Positions 13,101 to 17,786 of a DNA stretch of 17,786 nucleotides are shown here, piece after piece (position 1 is the first letter of the stretch; every line of letters starts with the position of its first letter). The stretch is from DASYAN01 sp036501345. GTDB lineage: Bacteria; Chloroflexota; Ktedonobacteria; Ktedonobacterales; Ktedonobacteraceae. The DNA lies in assembly GCA_036501345.1 (NCBI GenBank), contig DASYAN010000488.1, positions 1 through 17,786 of the forward strand, given 5' to 3'. A program made the position numbers and the translations under genes. A model generated the notes under the pieces. It saw only the letters and a list, made by a program, of their open reading frames with translations, searched no databases and was not told where the DNA came from.

Positions 13101-14745
13101 TCCCATTAGGGAGCAGGTCTTTGACTGCATAGCGTCCGGTGATGAGCACTCGTCCACCGCGTAGGTTGGTGAGCAGTTTCTGTAGGAGTTGCAGCAGAGA
13201 CTCATCACGCAACGTTTGGTCCTCTTGCACACTCTCCAGGTTATCGATTATGAGCAGAAATGGTCCCGTCTGGTTGATGATTGCAATGGCTTCCTCAATT
13301 TTTGCCGTTGTGCTGAGTTTGGGATCAGGCAAGGTCTGCTCTAGAAATCCTGGTGCTTCATGCCGTTTGAGAAACTCGCCTATGCGTTGCAGGAATAGAT
13401 CGACACTCTGATAACCAAGACAGCTGAGCGTGAGCGTTGCTTTGTACTTTCCTCCATAACGTGTGACCGCCTGGGCAGCTAGGGTACTCTTGCCAACACC
13501 TCCTGGGCCTGTGATGAGAGCCAGTACTGGTCCACTACCGGGTGCGTTCTCTAGCATCAGGCGCAGTGCTCGCAGTTCGCGATGTCGTCCAACAAAGACG
13601 CCTGTCGGAGTTGGGAGATCAGCGGCAGCTCCCTGGCTGCTGAGTAGAGGATCCGGAGGACCCGGAGCTGCGCTGGTATCGAGTATGGGTGCGAGGCTGG
13701 CTACATTTCCCTGTAAGATGGGAACTACCCAGTCTGGACGATCTGCCTGCGAAAGCGCCTGACGCACTTCGAAGAGGGAATCGGCTAATCCCTGCCCTGC
13801 TGTGAGCGCTGTATACCAAGCTCCACTGGCACGTTGACTAGACTCATATGTGATGTTGGCCTGTTGCGCCAGAACTGCGGGAATACCCTCTTTCACCAGG
13901 GTACCAGCAACGCCACGCACATCCGTTCGTGCGTTGCTCTTTCCCGTTTCACAGGCATGCAGTATCACAGCATAGACATCACGAGGGCGCAGGATGTCAG
14001 CAAGACGTACATCAGAAATCGATAAGACATCACCGCGCTCATCTTCCCAGAGTAGTACACCACCAGTCTTTTCGTAGTACCCGCCATGCCCAATGTAATG
14101 CACGATATGTGGCTTGAAACGCATCAGTACTTGCTGCACACGCTTGGGCGTGACGATATCTTCCACGAGCAGATGCAATAATCCTGCTTCACGCATTTCG
14201 CGGGTGGCCTGCTCAACTGCGGCTCGCTCGCTCTCAACGTCAACCCGCGAGTCTTCTTTGAGGCTAGGGGGCGATGAGATGAGCAGGAGGACACGCAACG
14301 GTGGTGTAATAGTTGGCACAGATGTATCAGAAGGAATCAAGCGCATGAGCGGACGTCGGCGGGCGAGAAATCCCTGCTCAGGATCGCATAGCAGTTCCCA
14401 AGGCAATCCGGCGAGCTTATCAGGCAATGCTAGCAACAAGGGTGTGCGTCCTGAGCGGAGGGCTTGCGCGAATGCGTCACGTTGTTGGGCAGGAGCGCTC
14501 TCTGGGAGCAGTGCCTGCCAGAGCCATGTTCCCACGTTGCGTAAGAGTTTCTCTGGACTCAATTCTCCAGCAGGATCGTTGTGGCCTGAGAGTACAGGAT
14601 GAAGACGACGTAGCCAATCACTGAAGGTAACATCAGTCTCCGGATTCAACGTGACAGGATATTGTGAGGAATTGAATGTGAGAGTGAAATTGCCGGGACG
14701 CTGGTCCGTTGCTTCTAAACGTACCTCAAGAGGATTCTCTGGCAT
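10126..14745 (-). CDS. CHAT protease / P-loop NTPase / TPR protein, 1539 residues
   Basis: A multidomain STAND-like protein. Residues about 95-345 form a CHAT (caspase-HetF-associated) domain with the catalytic pair His220 (HYIGHGG) and Cys265 (ILHACETG), both intact, so a cysteine protease is likely. Residues about 380-720 are an NTPase with Walker A GPGGVGKST (413-421), Walker B FLLIIDN (496-502) and VLITGRYA (533-540) as sensor-like strand, followed by a winged-helix-like part. Residues about 809-1208 are ten consecutive 40-residue TPR units (LG.IA..QGDY..A...YQQSL.I...LG.Q). The last 330 residues are helical and acidic, with LESHPELLQPEID. The ATG has AAAGGAAAGAGT before it and a promoter at 14865-14892. 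It heads an overlapping operon with zinc-ribbon and membrane genes. TPRs probably sense a ligand, the NTPase gates assembly and the CHAT domain cleaves a target. That chain is inferred from the family. Confidence 0.9.
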   Translation of the reverse strand: MPENPLEVRLEATDQRPGNFTLTFNSSQYPVTLNPETDVTFSDWLRRLHPVLSGHNDPAGELSPEKLLRNVGTWLWQALLPESAPAQQRDAFAQALRSGRTPLLLALPDKLAGLPWELLCDPEQGFLARRRPLMRLIPSDTSVPTITPPLRVLLLISSPPSLKEDSRVDVESERAAVEQATREMREAGLLHLLVEDIVTPKRVQQVLMRFKPHIVHYIGHGGYYEKTGGVLLWEDERGDVLSISDVRLADILRPRDVYAVILHACETGKSNARTDVRGVAGTLVKEGIPAVLAQQANITYESSQRASGAWYTALTAGQGLADSLFEVRQALSQADRPDWVVPILQGNVASLAPILDTSAAPGPPDPLLSSQGAAADLPTPTGVFVGRHRELRALRLMLENAPGSGPVLALITGPGGVGKSTLAAQAVTRYGGKYKATLTLSCLGYQSVDLFLQRIGEFLKRHEAPGFLEQTLPDPKLSTTAKIEEAIAIINQTGPFLLIIDNLESVQEDQTLRDESLLQLLQKLLTNLRGGRVLITGRYAVKDLLPNGKFAAHLLRLDLDDLSSYETNQLLTRHPTLAHLGETVRQTLIDEFGGLPYVYDLLSSDAASQSLDLLIHDVQGRITEERKQRTAQEWQEVRQQVVEFVALEATVNRLSEPSRTLLARLGVLLRPFPLAAIGQGLGAARGEWQPLLDWSLLRYDPLEGSYRLHSITRHYVEDQPEGLLNEQDCKQTQAKLAAWYERYATGESHNLADYLEAHRLWRASGNVRRAGELVMQIAEPLRRFGLYPLLHELCTTTLHDIGEKEELLVAIILHELGNIAQLQRDYLEAERLYQQSLAIAKHLDNQRSQADTLGQLGNITQQQGDYKRAHQLYQESLRIADHLGNQSQRAVALHGLGIIARLQGDYQEARQFYQQSLEIEEQLDNQSGRAGSLHELGNIARLQGDYQGARPFYQQSLEIHKRQGSQRGQADILNQLGVISQEQGEYEDAWHFYQQSLDIYERMDDQGGRTTVLHNLGIIARLQGNYQDAQRFYQQSLVIAELLGDQSRQADILAELGNLALIQGSYRDAQRLYQQSLKISEWLGNQRGQAGILHSLGIIARLQKDYEQAQQFSQRSLQIFERLGDQQGRATALGQLGNIAQEQESYEQAQQLYLQSLEIKEQLGDQHGQATVAHNLGMLARQQGDLEKALTYLVQAYVLFDSLRSPSRDTAQREIAKIRSQIGEATFAEYWRALAGDLPLPDFSLEDTDQQMPKFSTESVVDQQIMQTLVDFIQAPTWEDSKRFLESHPELLQPEIDTGLQQWAMQQENDSARESIEEYRSLLARCRDMGIEATFAELQGAKSSEATFAAALNHICSEVVVTLRSGDAGRQKVLATQLERMLREDLPIEGAQDFLQVLVIWLHGQDTRIIAEEKLQPVFRDAYAQMVSAVEREETENADEEEDTLKVEDLPGVVSSVILRGTAEQRQQITEELMKAEQQVMLIEPALGRFFGCLAATLQGQTPEAALLEAPFTDLWQEFQDALATSSGEEDQQLEEKHD
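11122..12321 (-). repeat. Ten tandem 120-bp TPR-coding units
   Basis: The DNA repeats with a 120-bp period, each unit coding one 40-residue TPR of the Kinesin-light-chain-like type. Recurrent words such as CTCTGCTGGTAGA and TCTCCTTGCAAACGGGCAAT recur in register, so the array grew by duplication and may change length by recombination. The flanking repeats at either end are more diverged than those in the middle. Confidence 0.8.
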
Positions 14746-14864
14746 ACTCTTTCCTTTTCCCTATTTCATGTTGCAGGAATCAAATGGTGGCAGCTTAGCA
14801 CGTATAGGGGATTCTGAACTAATAGAACTATCGCTAGCCGAGATAGATGAGTCGCTCGTACATT

Positions 14865-14892
14865 ATTGTATCAGAAGATCGATAGTTTGCAA
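14865..14892 (-). promoter_or_regulatory. Sigma-70-type promoter of the CHAT operon
   Basis: On the minus strand TTGCAA (14892-14887) and TACAAT (14870-14865) are 16 bp apart, close to the -35/-10 consensus, and point to the CHAT start with a leader of about 110 bases. An 8-bp perfect inverted repeat (AACTATCG at 14826-14833 and its complement at 14880-14887) brackets the -10 box and could be an operator. The rest of the 283-bp gap 14746-15028 shows nothing else, and no clear terminator for thiS. Confidence 0.55.
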
Positions 14893-15028
14893 ATGTTCGA
14901 GACTATTAAAATGGCTATACGAAGACAACGCTTCAGCTCTAGTCAGAAAGATTGAGCCCATATACAAATTCGATATGCTCACAAATTTGGCCTGCAGAGT
15001 CATGAATGCCACTAGCTGTAGCAAACAA

Positions 15029-15256
15029 TCAGCCTCCACCAACAAGAGTTATAATTTCTACTTTACTGCCTTCTCTCAAAGCAGCTTGACCAAAAGCCGT
15101 ACGCTGCACAATCTCCCCATCCAGTTGCACGACAACATACGTCGGTTTGATATTGAGTTCGTGCAATAGATCAGCAGCCGTACTGCCAGCCTTCACTGCA
15201 CGGGATTGACCATTGGCAATAATAGTAATCGTATCTGCGTAATTTATTCCATCCAT
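15029..15256 (-). CDS. thiS: Sulfur carrier protein ThiS
   Basis: A 75-residue ubiquitin-like protein that carries sulfur as a C-terminal thiocarboxylate to ThiG for thiazole formation. The frame shows ITIIANGQ at the first strands, AADLLHELNI in the helix, YVVVQLDGEIV and the invariant ending VGGG. The start at 15256 (MDGINYAD) is preferred to the ATG at 15262, because AGGAG sits only one base before the earlier ATG but seven before this one. It is the last gene of the thiO-thiG-thiE/tenI-thiS row, 85 bp after the preceding gene. No thiF-like activating enzyme lies in the window. Confidence 0.93.
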   Translation of the reverse strand: MDGINYADTITIIANGQSRAVKAGSTAADLLHELNIKPTYVVVQLDGEIVQRTAFGQAALREGSKVEIITLVGGG

Positions 15257-15341
15257 TAGCATTCTCCTGCTATTAATCCTTCACACATTTCCTCTGCGTA
15301 CAATTTATTGTCCTTGATAGGAACTGCAATTTGTCATTTCT

Positions 15342-15965
15342 TCAAGCTATAACTGCTTTGATTTCTTCAACCGCTTTTCTTACATCCTTCGCGCCAAGAA
15401 TGGCAGATATCACAGCCACTCCGTCTGCACCTGCTTCCATTGCTTGCTTGGCCATCGCAACAGTTATCCCACCGACGGCCAGCACAAAGCAAGATGGAAA
15501 TGCTTGCTTAATCGCATGCAACAGACCAGGGCCATTGGTTGGCTCTCCTGGATGGGAAGGTGAAGCAAAAATGGTACCAGCCAGCAGAAAATCTGCTCCA
15601 TCGGCAACAGCTGCCTGCGCCTCCTCCAAAGAATGGACCGAGGTACCAAGCAGATAGCGTGTCCCAACCACCTGCCGAACTGCATGTAGAGGTAAGCTTC
15701 GTTTACCAAGCTGAAAACCATCGGCCTCGACGGCTAAGCCAACATCCAAACGATCATTGATGATAAATGCGGCTCCATACTGTCGGCAACGCGGACGTAA
15801 TTGTACGGCCAAGGCGTAGAGCTCAGCGGCAGAGAGGTGATGCCCACGCAATTGGAGCATCGTCACTCCCGCTGCCAGAGCCGTTTCGACGATCTCTGGC
15901 AGGTTGGGAACTGTAGGATCAGTGATCAAGCAAAGTTGGGGAATTCCCAGATCAAAGGCGCTCAC
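15342..15965 (-). CDS. thiE/tenI: ThiE/TenI-family protein, TenI-like residues
   Basis: A 207-residue TIM-barrel of the thiamine phosphate synthase/thiazole tautomerase family. Family marks are LITD, MLQLRG (35-41), FIINDR (67-72), DGFQLG (82-87), LGTSVHSLEEA (106-116), GADFLLAGTIF (123-133) and AVGGI. Several residues that ThiE uses to hold pyrophosphate are different: His42 where QLRxK has Lys, Ser90 where LGQxD has Asp, and His138 where T.TK has Lys. Asn70, Asp71, Arg40 and Ser109 remain. This fits TenI, which only tautomerises the thiazole, better than a working ThiE. TenI is found next to thiO, thiS and thiG in Bacillus-type operons. It starts with GTG, preceded by GGGGAG, five bases after thiG. 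Confidence 0.82.
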   Translation of the reverse strand: MSAFDLGIPQLCLITDPTVPNLPEIVETALAAGVTMLQLRGHHLSAAELYALAVQLRPRCRQYGAAFIINDRLDVGLAVEADGFQLGKRSLPLHAVRQVVGTRYLLGTSVHSLEEAQAAVADGADFLLAGTIFASPSHPGEPTNGPGLLHAIKQAFPSCFVLAVGGITVAMAKQAMEAGADGVAVISAILGAKDVRKAVEEIKAVIA

Positions 15966-15970
15966 TTTGG

Positions 15971-16750
15971 CTAGCTCCCCACAGCGGCGATGCCAGTTGT
16001 CGGACTACTGGCTGAGGCATAGAGCTGACGCGGGATACGTCCCGCCAAGAAGGCTGCATGTCCAGCTTCAACACCTAATTTTATAGCATGGGCCATCTGA
16101 ATAGGGTTTTGCGCCTGGGCAATTGCTGTATTGACCAGACACGCGGAAGCTCCCAATTCCATCGCCAGTGCCGCATCAGAAGGCGCCCCAATACCGGCAT
16201 CAACCACGACAGGTACACGAGCTTGCTCAATAATAATCTGGATCTGAGGTAGATTGAGCAAACCCTGACCCGAGCCAATCGGTGAACCCAGTGGCATGAC
16301 AGTTACAGCTCCGACATCCTGCAAGCGTTGCGCCAGGATAGGATCAGCGTTGATATATGGTAACACGTCGAAGCCTTCTTCAATGAGCAATCTGGTAGCC
16401 TCCAAGGTGGCAATAGGGTCGGGCAACAGGTACTTAGGATCGGGAATGACTTCCAGCTTGACCCAGCGCGGCAATCCCATCGCAGCAGCCAGACGTGCAG
16501 TCTGAAGAGCTTCTTCAGCCGTTTTGCAGCCAGCAGTGTTGGGAAGAATGACATAGCGGTCAGTGTCGATATAATCGAGCAGACTGGGTTGTTGAGGATT
16601 AGAGAGGTCCAGTCGGCGCAGGGCTACGGTGATAATTTCCGAACCGCTTGCTTCGAGACTGGCTCTCATTTCCTCAAAAGTCCGATATTTGCCTGTACCA
16701 ATGATAAGCCGTGAATGGAACTCACGTGCCCCTATTTTTAATATATCCAT
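15971..16750 (-). CDS. thiG: Thiazole synthase ThiG
   Basis: A 259-residue protein that condenses deoxyxylulose phosphate, the ThiS thiocarboxylate and the dehydroglycine made by ThiO into the thiamine thiazole. Family signatures are RLIIGTGKY (14-22), ITVALRR (40-46), LPNTAGC (69-75), and the WVKLEVI strand with Lys98 as the Schiff-base residue. PYINADPILAQRL, VMPLGSPIGSGQGL and VDAGIGAPSDAA supply the phosphate-binding part. The length and all motifs are normal. It lies 40 bp after thiO and five bases ahead of the thiE/tenI gene, in one operon with them. Confidence 0.96.
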   Translation of the reverse strand: MDILKIGAREFHSRLIIGTGKYRTFEEMRASLEASGSEIITVALRRLDLSNPQQPSLLDYIDTDRYVILPNTAGCKTAEEALQTARLAAAMGLPRWVKLEVIPDPKYLLPDPIATLEATRLLIEEGFDVLPYINADPILAQRLQDVGAVTVMPLGSPIGSGQGLLNLPQIQIIIEQARVPVVVDAGIGAPSDAALAMELGASACLVNTAIAQAQNPIQMAHAIKLGVEAGHAAFLAGRIPRQLYASASSPTTGIAAVGS

Positions 16751-16790
16751 TATTGCTTAACCTTTCTATGAGCTTTGCTTTTTCAATTTA

Positions 16791-17786
16791 TTACTGACTA
16801 CCATCCCAGCCACCAAAGCGGTCAGGATCAAACGCACTCAGATTCAGATCAAAGGGAGCGGCTCGCCCCTGAATAAGTTCAGTCAGAATATATCCAGTGA
16901 GTGGTCCCAGCAAAATACCATTGCGAAAATGGCCACTTGCTAGCCATAAACCGGGTCTGCTTCGACTTGCTCCCAGTAGAGGCAACCCATCAGCAGATCC
17001 CGGACGCAGACCAGTCCATGTACGTTCAAAACCTCCTTCCAACAACCGGGGAGCAATTTCTGCAACGGTAGCAAGTAATGTCACTAGCCCGCTAGCATTA
17101 ACCATATTGTTAAAGCCAGCGTGCTCAGAGGTTGCTCCGACATAAATACTGCCATCTGCTTTGGGCACCAAATAGCTCTGTTTATGATAATAAATAGTAT
17201 GGAGCAAAACTAGATTGGGAGGAGTTTGCAAGGCAAGCATTTGTCCTTTGATAGGGAAAATAACAGGCGAGACGGTTTTTGTGTGCCATCTAGCAGTCCA
17301 GGCTCCCGCAGCTAGGATAACATGCTTCGCATACATTGGACCCAGGTCCGTCTCAACACCAACAACACGCTGTCCTTGAAGCAATAGACGTCCCACACTT
17401 CGCCCGGTGAAAATGCACGCCCCATGCAACGCGGCACCGCGTGCATACGCTAGAGTCAATCGTGGAGCACTCACGTTATATTCATAAGGCGAGAGCAGTA
17501 CTCCCTCTACTTTGGATGAAAGCAAAGGCTCGATAGTCCGTGCACTCTCTGCATTAAGCCATTTCAAACCCGGCAAGAACTGCTGTTGCTTGACCTGTAC
17601 TGTCTGCAAAGCGATCGCCTCATGCTCGTTAAAGGCCGGACGGAGAATAGGAACCTTGAGCAAGCTAATATCAATTCCGGTCTCCTGCAGTAACTGTTGA
17701 TCCAAGTCCTGATAGTAATGCAGCCCAGCCAGGCATAGTTGTAGAAATGAGGAAGTTTGTTCAGCATCAGCATCAAGTTCAGCAGC
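16791..17786 (-). CDS. thiO: Glycine oxidase ThiO (5' end beyond the window)
   Basis: The frame is open to the edge of the window, giving 331 residues. The N-terminal GxGxxG FAD-binding motif of the family (about 40 residues) lies outside. Visible signatures are VEGVLLSPYEYNVSAPRL, VILAAGAWTAR, FPIKGQMLAL, YLVPKADGSIYVGATSE, WTGLRPGSADGLPLLG and SGHFRNGILLGPLTG, all typical of ThiO/DAO-type flavoenzymes. It oxidises glycine to iminoacetate for ThiG, as in aerobic Bacillus-type thiazole synthesis rather than the ThiH route. A TPP riboswitch may precede the operon but would be outside the window. The TTG at 17705 is not its start, since coding sequence (YYQDL and before) continues upstream. Confidence 0.93.
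   Translation of the reverse strand, partial: AAELDADAEQTSSFLQLCLAGLHYYQDLDQQLLQETGIDISLLKVPILRPAFNEHEAIALQTVQVKQQQFLPGLKWLNAESARTIEPLLSSKVEGVLLSPYEYNVSAPRLTLAYARGAALHGACIFTGRSVGRLLLQGQRVVGVETDLGPMYAKHVILAAGAWTARWHTKTVSPVIFPIKGQMLALQTPPNLVLLHTIYYHKQSYLVPKADGSIYVGATSEHAGFNNMVNASGLVTLLATVAEIAPRLLEGGFERTWTGLRPGSADGLPLLGASRSRPGLWLASGHFRNGILLGPLTGYILTELIQGRAAPFDLNLSAFDPDRFGGWDGSQ

Noticed and set aside
14651..15169. A 172-codon plus-strand frame across the CHAT start, the intergenic gap and thiS
   Set aside because: It runs antisense over two well-supported genes and the CHAT promoter, with no motif of its own.

Overview
The window looks like a piece of a Ktedonobacteria-type (Chloroflexota) chromosome. 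This rests on gene content alone: a very large CHAT-ATPase-TPR protein, a dense nest of transposons and a plain thiamine operon. The assignment is an inference, because no rRNA or marker gene is present.

Layout. (1) Bases 1-2100 are accessory DNA. A minus-strand pair encodes a SWIM-type zinc-finger protein and a sigma-70-like protein with overlapping ATGA, followed by a good terminator. Upstream of the pair lie four copies of a TATGTGTCAAA-like motif and a putative 69-bp MITE. (2) Bases 2114-3058 hold an orphan plus-strand gene with an acidic, repeat-bearing C-terminus. (3) Bases 3197-4490 are a minus-strand string of small, mostly membrane genes ending a row headed by a membrane-anchored lysozyme-like protein. 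The string resembles the tail of a conjugation or secretion module and is cut at its 5' end by an insertion sequence. (4) Bases 4491-6013 are a complete IS of the IS256/Mutator superfamily whose transposase carries two frameshifts. (5) Bases 6014-9330 are the right part of a Tn3-family transposon. Its tnpA is interrupted by a 92-bp MITE and truncated by the IS, its tnpR is intact and divergent, and a 38-bp terminal repeat lies at 9293-9330. (6) Bases 9315-14745 are a three-gene overlapping minus-strand operon: CHAT protease/NTPase/TPR protein, small zinc-ribbon protein, and a multi-pass membrane protein. The last gene was broken twice, by the Tn3 element at its 3' end and by a second, identical MITE copy in its middle. 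(7) Bases 15029-17786 are a minus-strand thiamine thiazole operon, thiO (cut by the window edge)-thiG-thiE/tenI-thiS.

How the parts fit. The thi genes make the thiazole half of thiamine: glycine oxidation (ThiO), the sulfur carrier (ThiS), thiazole synthesis (ThiG) and tautomerisation or coupling (TenI/ThiE-like). The CHAT operon has the build of a sensor-protease-membrane system: TPR/NTPase sensing, a caspase-like protease and a membrane partner. It may be a defence or regulated-death module. In this genome the membrane component appears to have been destroyed by transposons.

The most notable observations are the CHAT/zinc-ribbon/membrane triad, two identical inverted MITE copies each sitting between runs of seven A (or T), and the IS junction without target duplication, which points to an IS-mediated deletion joining two unrelated regions.
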